Positions 42,887 to 51,293 of a DNA stretch of 64,000 nucleotides are shown here, in pieces. The notes below the pieces were generated by a model. That model saw only the letters and a list, made by a program, of their open reading frames with translations. It ran no database searches and had not been told where the DNA came from. Within the stretch, counting starts at the first letter, position 1, and each line of letters begins with the position of its first letter. Location: contig CAYRNY010000003.1 in the NCBI GenBank assembly GCA_964425755.1, forward strand, positions 1-64,000. Reading direction: 5' to 3'. The translations under genes and the position numbers were made by a program. This DNA comes from CAYRNY01 sp964425755. GTDB taxonomy: Bacteria > Chloroflexota > Anaerolineae > Aggregatilineales > Aggregatilineaceae.

Positions 42887-43684
42887 GTGCGGCGGATCAG
42901 CACAAACGGTTATGGGATAGTCTATTACCAGTTTGAGCAATGGGCCGGTAGTAACGGGTTGAAACACGGTATATTTACGCGCCTCGGCGGTGTGAGCCGT
43001 TCGCCCTGGGATTCGCTTAACCTCGGTGGCACGGTCGGTGATGATATCGAAGCCGTGCGCGAAAATCACCGCCGGATGTACGCGGCGGCAGGGGTTTCGC
43101 AGGCGCGTGCATGCACGGTCTGGCAGGTCCACAGCGCGGACACTGTCGTGGTGCGCGGCGCTGTCACGAACCGGCGCTGGCTGGCGCGTGCGGATGGCAT
43201 GGTTACGGATCAGGTCGGGGTGCCGTTGGCAATGCGCTTCGCCGACTGCACGCCGGTCATGCTCTACGATCGGGTGCAACACGTAATCGGCATCGCACAC
43301 GCCGGGTGGCGCGGAACGGTTCGGGGGGCGGCTGTCAGTGCGCTGCGGGCGATGCAGTCCGCGTTTGGCACGCGGCCCCAGGACGTGCAGGCGGGGATCG
43401 GTCCCAGCATCGGGCCGGAGCGTTACCAGGTAGGCGAAGAGGTGGTCGAGGCCGTGCGCGAGACGTTCGGCCACACCGAGGGATTGATCCGCCGCGCGGC
43501 GGATGGCAGCGCGTACCTTGACCTGTGGGCGGCAAACCGGCTGGCGCTAGAACGCGCTGGCGTGACGGACGTCGAGGTAGCCGGCATATGCACTGCCGTA
43601 CGGACCGACGAGTTTTATTCTCACCGTGCCGAAAACGGGCGGACGGGCCGGTTTGGGGCGGTGATCGCATTGGCTGGAGAGTGA
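42887..43684 (+). CDS. pgeF: Peptidoglycan editing factor PgeF/YfiH (laccase-domain, DUF152)
   Basis: 265 residues, GTG start with GAAAGG 6 bases upstream and a perfect TATAAT at 42838-42843. Metal/catalytic site: VHSADTVVV, MRFADCTPVMLYD (Cys) and IAHAGWRGTVRG (His). Further family motifs are GIFTRLGGVSRSPWDSLNLGG and FYSHRAENGRTGRFGA. PgeF removes wrongly incorporated residues from peptidoglycan precursors in E. coli; older labels are polyphenol oxidase or adenosine deaminase-like. First gene of the ylm-type group with yggS 7 bases downstream. Confidence 0.93.
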   Translation: MRRISTNGYGIVYYQFEQWAGSNGLKHGIFTRLGGVSRSPWDSLNLGGTVGDDIEAVRENHRRMYAAAGVSQARACTVWQVHSADTVVVRGAVTNRRWLARADGMVTDQVGVPLAMRFADCTPVMLYDRVQHVIGIAHAGWRGTVRGAAVSALRAMQSAFGTRPQDVQAGIGPSIGPERYQVGEEVVEAVRETFGHTEGLIRRAADGSAYLDLWAANRLALERAGVTDVEVAGICTAVRTDEFYSHRAENGRTGRFGAVIALAGE

Positions 43685-43691
43685 GCCGCAC

Positions 43692-44435
43692 ATGCAACCG
43701 GCAAGCGGTACCATTGCGGAGGCCGTGGGCAAGGTACAGGATCAGATCGCCGCTGCGTGCCGGCGCGCCGGGCGCTCGCCCGACGCGGTGACGTTGGTGG
43801 CGGTGAGCAAGCAACGTTCGGCGGCGGAAATCGTAGAAGCGATAGAGGCCGGAATCCGGCATCTGGGTGAAAACCGGCTGGAAGAAGCCCTGCCTAAGAT
43901 CGCAGCGGTTGCCGAGCAGGCTGCTGAACCGGTGAGCTGGCACATGGTTGGGCACGTTCAGAGCCGCAAAGCGCGGCATGTGCTCACCGGGTTTGCCATG
44001 TTGCACTCGCTGGATAGCGTCAAGCTGGCACAGCGTTTGAGCCGCTTCCTAAACGAGCGCGGGGACACACTTGATGTGTTGCTCGAAATGAATGTGTCTG
44101 GTGAGGCGTCAAAAGCGGGTTGGGACGTTTCAAACTGGCAGCATGATCCGGCGCAGCGCAGCGCGATGTGGGACGATATCGCGCAGATCACGGCGTTGCC
44201 AGGGTTGAACATCCGGGGAATGATGACGATGGCCCCGATCGTGGCTGATCCTGAGGATGCTCGCCCGGTGTTCGTGGCGCTGCGCGAACTGCGCGATGCT
44301 CTGGCAGCGGACTTTCCTGCAGCGGACTGGTCCGAGTTGAGCATGGGGATGACCGATGATTTCCCCGTCGCGGTGGAAGAGGGCGCAACGATCGTGCGCA
44401 TCGGGCGTGCGATCTTTGGGCCGCGCAGTGACTAG
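43692..44435 (+). CDS. PLP homeostasis protein (YggS/YlmE/PLPBP)
   Basis: 247 residues. A single alanine-racemase-like barrel: VTLVAVSKQRSAAEI with the PLP Lys40, HLGENRLEEALPK, WHMVGHVQSRKAR, LDVLLEMNVSGEASKAGW, IRGMMTMAP and LSMGMTDDFPVAVEEGATIVRIGRAIFG. It binds pyridoxal phosphate and keeps the cofactor and amino-acid pools balanced, with no proven enzymatic reaction. Seven bases after pgeF, an arrangement also seen as ylmD-ylmE near the division cluster of Gram-positives. Confidence 0.95.
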   Translation: MQPASGTIAEAVGKVQDQIAAACRRAGRSPDAVTLVAVSKQRSAAEIVEAIEAGIRHLGENRLEEALPKIAAVAEQAAEPVSWHMVGHVQSRKARHVLTGFAMLHSLDSVKLAQRLSRFLNERGDTLDVLLEMNVSGEASKAGWDVSNWQHDPAQRSAMWDDIAQITALPGLNIRGMMTMAPIVADPEDARPVFVALRELRDALAADFPAADWSELSMGMTDDFPVAVEEGATIVRIGRAIFGPRSD

Positions 44436-44499
44436 CGCACGCGCATGCCCACGCGGTACGGGGTAGATTAGTGTACAATGGTCGCAAGGAGTGATCCCG

Positions 44500-44757
44500 T
44501 TGGAAGCCTTTGCAGCGATTTTCCGGATATTTCTGGATTTGTATTCGTTGATCGTTCTCGCGCGGGTGCTGATAAGCTGGGTCAATATTGATCCGTACAG
44601 TCCGATTGCGCGGGTCCTTTACGATCTGACCGAGCCGCTGATGGCCCCGGTACGCAACATGTTGCCGACGGCGGGCGGGTTGGACTTCAGCCCGATCGTC
44701 GTGTTGATCCTGTTACGAGTGTTTGGCGATATCATTTATATGATGTTGGCAGGATGA
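44500..44757 (+). CDS. YggT family membrane protein (YlmG-like)
   Basis: 85 residues from TTG at 44500, chosen because AAGGAG (44486-44491) is 8 bases before it; a GTG at 44491 overlaps that Shine-Dalgarno and would add three residues. Two membrane helices: FAAIFRIFLDLYSLIVLARVLISWVN and a second around 60-85. The family hallmark is the conserved ISWVNIDPYSPIARVLYDLTEPLMAPVRNMLP loop. YlmG-type proteins are linked to division and to thylakoid/plastid membrane organisation. Third gene of the ylm-type group; a TACAAT at 44474-44479 may be an internal -10 box. Confidence 0.92.
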   Translation: MEAFAAIFRIFLDLYSLIVLARVLISWVNIDPYSPIARVLYDLTEPLMAPVRNMLPTAGGLDFSPIVVLILLRVFGDIIYMMLAG

Positions 44758-44806
44758 GCGCTGGTGTTCAGCCTGTCGTACGGATTCAGAAAGAGGTGTG
44801 CGAACT

Positions 44807-45112
44807 ATGCAGCGCGAATTCCGTATTACCGATGCCCAACACGGGGCTGCGTTTACTGTCCGTGTTGTCACGCGGGCTGACACAGTCGCGATCGCCGGGA
44901 TTCAGGATGATGGCGCGTTAAAAATCCGCCTGACCGAATCCCCGGCTGAAGGGCGTGCGAACGCGCAGTTGGTCGAATTCCTGGCCGAGGTTCTGGATGT
45001 GAACGCCGACCAGATCGAGATCGTGGCCGGTGGGGACAAGCCGAACAAGATCATCAGCGTCGAGGATGTCGTCCCGGCAGTGATCGAAGCCCGCCTCGCC
45101 GAATACCTGTAG
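44807..45112 (+). CDS. YggU family protein (DUF167)
   Basis: 101 residues from the ATG at 44807 (AAAGAGG upstream; an in-frame GTG at 44798 is too close to it). Matches DUF167: LKIRLTESPAEGRANAQLVEFLAEVLDVNADQIEIVAGGDKPNKIISVE. A small alpha/beta protein of unknown role, commonly next to yggT and yggS, as here. Confidence 0.94.
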   Translation: MQREFRITDAQHGAAFTVRVVTRADTVAIAGIQDDGALKIRLTESPAEGRANAQLVEFLAEVLDVNADQIEIVAGGDKPNKIISVEDVVPAVIEARLAEYL

Positions 45113-45129
45113 ACCGGTGTGAATCGTCG

Positions 45130-46071
45130 ATGCTGATCGCGCGGGCGTGGCTGGTGATGGTGGTTGTCCGAGGGCAGTTATGGCGCATTAGGGACGCTGC
45201 CCGCTGGCTGCTGCCGGGGATCGCGGCGCTGGTGCTCGTCGCGTGTGGCGGAAGCGCTGATCCGGCGCAGGACGGCGCGCAGCCGATCCCCACGCGGACC
45301 CTGATTCCCCCAACCGTCACGCCGACGCCGGAACCGCAACCGCGCACCCCCACACCCACGGACTTACCGGGCCCGGCGGCGTTGCTGCCTGCCGGGGACG
45401 TTTCCGGCGCGGAGCCGTTCACCCCACGGGCATTGATCGCGCGGGCGTTGGATCACCTTGTGACAACGCATGATGTCACGGCAGATGATGTGCGCCTGAT
45501 GAGCCTCGACGCGTTTACGTGGCATGATGACACATGGGGCTGCGAGAACCCGGAGCCAGTTGGCGACCGCGCTCCGGCAGACGACGCAGCGACGGTGCCC
45601 GGTTTCCGCGTGGTATTCTACGCCGGCAACCGGGCCTTTGTGTACCACACCGATGAATACGGCGCGATGTTGGCGTGTGAGGACTCGGACTGGCTTGATC
45701 TGGCCGGTGAGCCGGTCCCGGTAGAACCGATCGCGGAGGCGATGGTTGACCTCAGCCGTCGCGATGCCGTGCGCCGCCTGGAAGTGACGCCCGATGACCT
45801 CAAGCTGGCAAGCCTGGTCACGCTGACATGGCCCGATGCCAGTGTCGGCTGCCCCAAGCCCGGCGTCGATTATGCTGACCGCGAAACGCCGGGGTATCGC
45901 ATTGTGTTTGGAGTTAACGACGCACACGTGATTTACCACACCAGCGTGAAAGACGTGGTCTTCTGCACGCTGGAGGAGGAGATTCTGCCCGATGTGTTAC
46001 GCCGCGCCCTGGCTGGTGCCGGAACCGATACGGATGACGCGGATCGTGGCGCTGCGCCGGGCGACGACTGA
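45130..46071 (+). CDS. Lipoprotein with two tandem copies of a Cys-containing domain
   Basis: 313 residues. Signal peptide with lipobox LVLVAC (Cys about 39), then a Pro/Thr linker (PTPEPQPRTPTPT). Two similar domains follow: the first (about 105-195) has TWHDDTWGCENPEP, PGFRVVFYAGNRAFVYHTDEYGAMLACED; the second (about 205-290) has TWPDASVGCPKPG, PGYRIVFGVNDAHVIYHTSVKDVVFCTLEE. Each carries two Cys in the same positions, probably a disulfide. Extracytoplasmic, function unknown. It follows yggU by 17 bases and ends 25 bases from the converging NACHT gene. Confidence 0.82.
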   Translation: MLIARAWLVMVVVRGQLWRIRDAARWLLPGIAALVLVACGGSADPAQDGAQPIPTRTLIPPTVTPTPEPQPRTPTPTDLPGPAALLPAGDVSGAEPFTPRALIARALDHLVTTHDVTADDVRLMSLDAFTWHDDTWGCENPEPVGDRAPADDAATVPGFRVVFYAGNRAFVYHTDEYGAMLACEDSDWLDLAGEPVPVEPIAEAMVDLSRRDAVRRLEVTPDDLKLASLVTLTWPDASVGCPKPGVDYADRETPGYRIVFGVNDAHVIYHTSVKDVVFCTLEEEILPDVLRRALAGAGTDTDDADRGAAPGDD

Positions 46072-46096
46072 GCGTGCCGGAGTCTGTTCGTTTTCG

Positions 46097-48721
46097 CTAG
46101 ACCAGACCGGGCAGTGGTGCGCCTAGCCGGAGCTGGAGTTCCGACAGCGCGCTGTACGCGGCCCCCCGAACCTGTTCATTGCGATCCCGCAATGCTGCGT
46201 AAAGCGGCTTTAACCCCTCAATGTGTCCCAGGCGTCCCAGCGTGCGCGCGGCCAGGACCTTGTGCTGTGGGTCGCCTTCCTGAAGCACGCGGATCAGAAT
46301 CTGGCGCGAGGCCGTGCCCGCCGGCACGACTTGGCCCCGTTCGCCAGCCCAATCCACCAACCAGGCTAACGTATCCGGTTCGGGATGCGCTTGTGGGCCT
46401 TCGTGGTCTGGCGATTCAGCGGCAAGGAACGCGGTCTCGGCGGCGCTGCGCACGTACCATTGCGAGTCCCTGAACATCGTGCGGTAGAGTTCGGTCAGCG
46501 CCCAGGGACTGCGGACGCGGCTGAGACCGTAGACAGCCGCGCGGCGAATCTCGATTTCCTGGGCGTTGATGGCTTCACGCAACGTGTTGTGCCCCTCGCC
46601 AGGGATGGCGGCCAGCGCTTCAGCGATCGCGCGGCGCAGTTCATTTGCCCCTTGAAATAGCCCGTGAATCATGACTTCGATCGCACGGTCAACCCCAATT
46701 GCGCCAAGTGCTAGCGCTGCCGCAAGCTGCACGTCGCGGTTTTCGTCTTGCATCATTTTTTCAAGATCGGGGATCGCCTCTTCCAGGCCCAGCGCGCCGA
46801 GGCCGATGCAGCTAATGCGCTTGATATCGGGATTCTGAGTTTGCTGGATTGCCTGCCGGAACACGTACAACACGTTGGGTTCGCGGGCCGCGATCATCGA
46901 CGCCATCGCGCGCTCGCGCACGGCGGGGTATTGTTGCGGGGCCATCAGCGCCGCGCCCAAACGCCGGAATAACTCGCTGCGCCATGCCGCATCGGGCGGT
47001 GCGTCGGGCACCCAACGCACGATCCCGAACAATGTGCTGTACAGCAGGTCGGGGGGTGTTTCCATGCGCCGGCTGATGGCGGGCATCAAGTCCATTTTGG
47101 CAGCAGCAAAACTGAACGCATCCTGCCATGCGGGTTCGAGCGCGATCTCGGCGGTGTAGTCTGGACCGGCTTCCTCGAGGGCGAGGGCGGCCAGATAGCT
47201 GGTGATCAACCAGTGCGGAAAATCATACCGGTCGCTACCGAACTTAACCAGCAGCCCGCTTTCCACTAACTTGGCAAGCAGCGCCGTGTCGATCGTCTTT
47301 TCGGCCTCTTTGCCGGTAGATTCCGCTTCCGGTGATGCGTTGTCAAGTAAGGCGGCAGCGGTCAAGGGGTGTTGCGCTTCCAGCAGGCGCACGGCAAGGT
47401 CGGGCAGGATGTCGGTCGCAAGCTGCGATATTTCTGTGGCGGCAAGCTGGCGGTGAACAAATGCATCGTACCAACCGGTGCGCCCGGTTTCCCGCGCATC
47501 CTCCGCCATGCCGGTCCAGATTTTCAGCGTCACGTCGAACATATAGCGGGCGCGGTTACCTGCGCTCAGCCGGTGAATCGTTTCCGGGGTGGGGGCCGTG
47601 CCACTGTGCGCGGCCCAAGCCTGTCCCCAACGCTCGACAAGCCGGGCGAATTCGCCTTCGCGCCATGCGCGTAAAAAGGTAGGGGTGAAGCCCAGGTTGA
47701 CCAGCGGTTCGTAACCGGTTGCCGGGCCGCTGATCACGATCATGTTATCGTTGTACTGGGTGATGAACTGCTTGAGCCAGTGATAGTATTTTCGGCGCGC
47801 GTCCGGTCCCAGGTCATCGTACCCGTCCAACAGCACGAGCGCGCGCCCGGCTTCCAGCATCGGGTACAACGCGCTGCCGACGATCTGGGCGGTTACAGGC
47901 GTGACTTGTCGCTGCACGGCGCGGATCACCGGCTCTGCCGGGTCGAGGGTCTGGTTGTTCTTGCCGTACAGCGCGGGGTCGAATTCCAGGTCGCGCAGGT
48001 CGACCAGGATCGGCACGCGCGTGGTGAGATCGGGATGTTCCACGCGTTCGATCTCGGTTCCTTCCGAGGTAACGAATAACTCGCGCCGCCGTTCTTCCGC
48101 TTCTTGGAGTTTTTCCAGCGCGCGTTCCTGCATCATCTCGCGCTCGCGGGCGCGTTCCTCGCGTTCAGACTCGGAGAGACCTTCTTCCTGTTCCTGGATC
48201 GTCTGTGCGGTCAGGTCTTCCAGGCTCTCAAAGCTGACCTCGCCCAGCGCCATCAGCGCCAGCGTAGTGAGCGTCGTGCTCTTCCCGAGTCCGCTGTTGC
48301 CCAGGATCGCGACGTGCCGGTCCCCGGCAGTCAGATCGCTGAGCGCTATGGTCTCGACATTGAACGGTGCATAGCTGAAGGGTAGGTCGTGGATCTGGGG
48401 CACGATTTCGAAGATGTCGCCGATCTCGACGTCGTCAAGTGCCGGCAACGCCGGTGGCGGCGCGGGGAGCAGGCGCGGCTCGATCAGCACCTCGGACAGC
48501 TTAAACAGACCCCCCGCGATATGGCGGCGCTGTAAATACGCGCCGATCTCGCGCGTGTACCGTTCGTCGGCAGCCTGCCCTAACAAGCTGCGCGCGGTGT
48601 CGATACGCTTGCCTGTGGTGCGCTGTAGCTGGGCCAGGTTCGTCCGCGTCGCCCAGGCTGCAGCCGCAAGGCCCGATGCCGTCCCGAAGCCAATCAAAAA
48701 TGACAAAGGATCAAAACGCAT
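46097..48721 (-). CDS. Membrane-anchored NACHT-type STAND NTPase with C-terminal HEAT repeats
   Basis: 874 residues. One N-terminal hydrophobic helix (about 4-24), Walker A LGNSGLGKST (about 138-147), then an unusual Glu/Arg/Gln-rich helical insert (about 170-222, with SEREERAREREMMQERALEKLQEAEERRRE), then PILVDLRDL, Walker B ALVLLDGYDDLG (about 292-303) and VISGPATGYEPL as sensor-1 region. A winged-helix/all-helical middle (about 380-580) leads to HEAT-like repeats (about 600-870: DIKRISCIGLGALGLEEAIPDLEKMMQDENRDVQLAAALALGAIG and more). STAND proteins oligomerise on a trigger; no effector domain is visible. It overlaps nothing and is 15 bases downstream of the zinc-ribbon gene. Confidence 0.88.
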   Translation of the reverse strand: MRFDPLSFLIGFGTASGLAAAAWATRTNLAQLQRTTGKRIDTARSLLGQAADERYTREIGAYLQRRHIAGGLFKLSEVLIEPRLLPAPPPALPALDDVEIGDIFEIVPQIHDLPFSYAPFNVETIALSDLTAGDRHVAILGNSGLGKSTTLTTLALMALGEVSFESLEDLTAQTIQEQEEGLSESEREERAREREMMQERALEKLQEAEERRRELFVTSEGTEIERVEHPDLTTRVPILVDLRDLEFDPALYGKNNQTLDPAEPVIRAVQRQVTPVTAQIVGSALYPMLEAGRALVLLDGYDDLGPDARRKYYHWLKQFITQYNDNMIVISGPATGYEPLVNLGFTPTFLRAWREGEFARLVERWGQAWAAHSGTAPTPETIHRLSAGNRARYMFDVTLKIWTGMAEDARETGRTGWYDAFVHRQLAATEISQLATDILPDLAVRLLEAQHPLTAAALLDNASPEAESTGKEAEKTIDTALLAKLVESGLLVKFGSDRYDFPHWLITSYLAALALEEAGPDYTAEIALEPAWQDAFSFAAAKMDLMPAISRRMETPPDLLYSTLFGIVRWVPDAPPDAAWRSELFRRLGAALMAPQQYPAVRERAMASMIAAREPNVLYVFRQAIQQTQNPDIKRISCIGLGALGLEEAIPDLEKMMQDENRDVQLAAALALGAIGVDRAIEVMIHGLFQGANELRRAIAEALAAIPGEGHNTLREAINAQEIEIRRAAVYGLSRVRSPWALTELYRTMFRDSQWYVRSAAETAFLAAESPDHEGPQAHPEPDTLAWLVDWAGERGQVVPAGTASRQILIRVLQEGDPQHKVLAARTLGRLGHIEGLKPLYAALRDRNEQVRGAAYSALSELQLRLGAPLPGLV

Positions 48722-48736
48722 AACAATCGTCCCCTG

Positions 48737-49438
48737 TTACATCGCGACCAGAATCCGCCCACAACTCGAACAGGTCACAATCGTCTCTCCCCGCCGTACT
48801 TGCTGGGCGACGCTTGTGGTTTGGCGCACGCCGCATACTGCGCAGCTATCGCCTTCCAGTTGTGCGACGGCATGCCCTTGTTTCCTGTCGCGCAGCGCTT
48901 TGTACAGTGCGAGGTTCTCTTTGGTTAGCTCGCTGGCGACTGTTTTGCGCTGCGCCTTGAGATCGGCCAGTTCGCTCTTGAGTTGCTCGAATTCGGCACG
49001 CAACGCTTTGTGCTCGCTGGCGCGTTCCGACTTTACCCGGTCGAGATGTTGCCTGGCTTCGGACAGTTCGCCTTGCAGGTTTTCGATCTCGATCATGACC
49101 TCAAGCATGCTGTTTTCGAGGTGTTCGTGGCGGCGGTTGCGCTCGGCGATTTTGTTCTGGATATCTTCTAACTCTTTAGGGTTGCCCACTGAGCCACCGT
49201 ATAAGCGGTCGCCCAGTTGCTTGGATTGTTCGGAAACGGTTTTCATCTCTAAGGTCAGGTCCCTGGCGCGCGTTTCCTTCGGGCGGAGCGCTGCTTCAAG
49301 GTCGTCAACGTTGGCCTGAGCCTGGCGCAGGACGCTGTCTTCTTCGATGATGGCCTTGATTTCTAGCGCGCGGTTACGTTTGGCCTGGACCGCCAAATCG
49401 AGTTGTTGCAGCCGGAATAGTGCTTTGGTTTGACTCAT
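48737..49438 (-). CDS. Coiled-coil protein with C-terminal C4 zinc ribbon (DUF164-like)
   Basis: 233 residues from the ATG at 49438 (GGGGAC just upstream); the extension to 49567 crosses promoter-like sequence and is rejected. Residues 1-175 form a long coiled coil (FRLQQLDLAVQAKRNRALEIKAI through SELADLKAQRKTVASEL), followed by a zinc ribbon: CAVCG...CSSCG (two CxxC knuckles about 21 residues apart). The family is widespread with no firmly assigned function; nucleic-acid or ribosome association is often proposed. It precedes the NACHT-HEAT gene by 15 bases, so they are likely cotranscribed. Confidence 0.9.
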   Translation of the reverse strand: MSQTKALFRLQQLDLAVQAKRNRALEIKAIIEEDSVLRQAQANVDDLEAALRPKETRARDLTLEMKTVSEQSKQLGDRLYGGSVGNPKELEDIQNKIAERNRRHEHLENSMLEVMIEIENLQGELSEARQHLDRVKSERASEHKALRAEFEQLKSELADLKAQRKTVASELTKENLALYKALRDRKQGHAVAQLEGDSCAVCGVRQTTSVAQQVRRGETIVTCSSCGRILVAM

Positions 49439-49451
49439 GAGTCCCCAAGAA

Positions 49452-49480
49452 CTGACAGGATAGGCCGGTCGATGTACAAT
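49452..49480 (+). promoter_or_regulatory. Promoter of the membrane-protein/glycosyltransferase operon
   Basis: CTGACA (49452-49457), a 17-base spacer and TACAAT (49475-49480). The -10 lies in the first of two direct repeats of TGTACAATG (49473-49481 and 49494-49502), whose starts are 21 bases apart, two helical turns; the second copy could be a regulator site or a second -10. Confidence 0.55.
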
Positions 49481-49625
49481 GCCAAGACAGTTGTGTACAA
49501 TGAGCGTACGTTCAACACGTCTTAGGCACAAATTGGCAAGGCGCATTATACTACACGCCAGAATCATGCGGCAAACGGTATAGCAGGGTGTGCGTCATTG
49601 TCTGCGCTCCATAGCGAGGATGCTT

Positions 49626-51293
49626 ATGCAATCATTGCGCTCTGTGTACATCTCGACAGCCGAATGGCGCTGGGTCATTATCATCAGCGGCATCCTGGTC
49701 GCGTTGACCCTTGTCCCGTACGCCTGGGCACTGGCAAGCAATCATTCTGAGGATGATTGGCAGTTCATGGGCATGCTGTCGAACCCCAGGGATGGAGCCA
49801 CATACCTGTCGAAGATCGAACAGGGCAGGCATGGCGCATGGTTATTTGAGTTGCGTTATACACCGGAAGAGCATGAAGGAGCGGGCTTTCACACGTTTTA
49901 CCTGTTCCTGGGACATGCAGCGCGCATCACACAGCTTTCGAGCCTGGTGATCTTCCACCTGGCGCGCGTGGCGACGAGTTTCTTCATGTATATTTCGCTG
50001 TACCAGTTAGGCGCGACGATCTGGGTCCGGCTGCGACCGAGGCGCTTGTTTTTTTCGCTCATTGCTGTTGGTTCCGGTCTGGGCTGGTTATTGTTACTGT
50101 TTGATCCCGGCAAGCTCGCGGTGGACATGACGATCCCCGAGGCTTTCCCGTTTTACGCCTCCTACACCAACCCGCACTTCCCCATGAGCATTGCCGCGCT
50201 GGCGTTGATCGCCGCGACCTATATGGTCGTGTTCCGGCGCGGTTTTGACGAGCTGCCAAGCGTGGAAAACGGCGGCCTGGGCCTGTTCTTGCTTTCGATG
50301 TTGCTGGCGTTGATCCAGCCGACGGCACTGGTCCCGATCGGTGGGGGCTTGATCTGCTACGTGCTCGCGCGGTACTACCTGACGCGGGAATTCCCCACAC
50401 ACGAACTGCATTGGGCGTCGATGCTGTGGTTGCCGGCGATCCCCTTCGCGGTGTACGATTTTGCCGTGTTCCACTTTAACGACGTGATGGGGACGTTTAA
50501 CGAACAAAACCAGACGTTATCGCCGCCGTTGTACCTGTATGTATTTGGTTACGGGTTGTTGTTGATCGTGGCGATTCCGGGGTTGGTGCGCGCCGTGCGG
50601 CGCTTTGAGCGCGACGGCGACCAATTGATGCTGTTGTGGTTTGTGGTCAATGTGATCGGGTTGTATCTGCCGTTTAACCTGCAGCGGCGGCTGGCGATGG
50701 GATTGATCATCCCGCTGGTGTATTTCGCTGTGCGTGCGCTTGAGGATTACTGGTTCTACAAGGTGCCGGATAAATGGCGCGCGCCCGCGATGATCGTGCT
50801 GATCGTGTTTCTGGTGCCGACGAACATCTTCGTGTTAGGCATTCCGCTTTTCGGTGCGGTGGCGAACACGGAAAGCGGCATCGACGCCGGGCTGTTGGTC
50901 GAAGATAATTACTGGCAGTCGATGCGGTGGCTGCAGGATCACGGTCAGCGTGACGCTGTCGTACTGGCAGCGCCCAACATCAGCCTGTGGATCCCGGCTT
51001 ACACTGAGCAGGTTGTGGTGTACGGCCATCCTTACGAGACCATCCATGCCGATCTGCGCGAGGCCCAGGTCGAGGCGTTTTACCGGGGCCAGGACTGCGA
51101 GACATTGCTCAGCGATGCGGTCCCGTTCGACGTGCGTTATATCGTCTGGGGACCGCAGGAGCGCAAACTGGCCGCCGAAGATGATGACGGAAACACCTAT
51201 CCTGACGCAGGACGATGTATCGAACAACTGGAACCGTCACAAATTGACCAGCGGGTGATCAATGGTGACGTCACGCTTTTCGTTCTCAACTGA
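49626..51293 (+). CDS. Large polytopic membrane protein, GT-C-like (family A, copy 1)
   Basis: 555 residues from the ATG at 49626 (GAGG 6 bases upstream; ATG at 49620 is too close to it). About ten to twelve hydrophobic segments, with an extracytoplasmic loop after the first helix: NPRDGATYLSKIEQGRHGAWLFELRYTPEEHEGAGFHTFYLFLGH. The DG-TYL-K motif and HTFYLFLGH region recur in the gene at 53390. A C-terminal soluble part (about 440-555) follows the last helix. It resembles lipid-linked-sugar glycosyltransferases of the GT-C fold in general design only. It starts an operon with overlapping genes. Confidence 0.82.
   Translation: MQSLRSVYISTAEWRWVIIISGILVALTLVPYAWALASNHSEDDWQFMGMLSNPRDGATYLSKIEQGRHGAWLFELRYTPEEHEGAGFHTFYLFLGHAARITQLSSLVIFHLARVATSFFMYISLYQLGATIWVRLRPRRLFFSLIAVGSGLGWLLLLFDPGKLAVDMTIPEAFPFYASYTNPHFPMSIAALALIAATYMVVFRRGFDELPSVENGGLGLFLLSMLLALIQPTALVPIGGGLICYVLARYYLTREFPTHELHWASMLWLPAIPFAVYDFAVFHFNDVMGTFNEQNQTLSPPLYLYVFGYGLLLIVAIPGLVRAVRRFERDGDQLMLLWFVVNVIGLYLPFNLQRRLAMGLIIPLVYFAVRALEDYWFYKVPDKWRAPAMIVLIVFLVPTNIFVLGIPLFGAVANTESGIDAGLLVEDNYWQSMRWLQDHGQRDAVVLAAPNISLWIPAYTEQVVVYGHPYETIHADLREAQVEAFYRGQDCETLLSDAVPFDVRYIVWGPQERKLAAEDDDGNTYPDAGRCIEQLEPSQIDQRVINGDVTLFVLN

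Noticed and set aside
48414..49319. 301-codon open frame on the plus strand
   Set aside because: Ser/Arg-rich translation opposite the NACHT and zinc-ribbon genes, with no motif; an antisense shadow.
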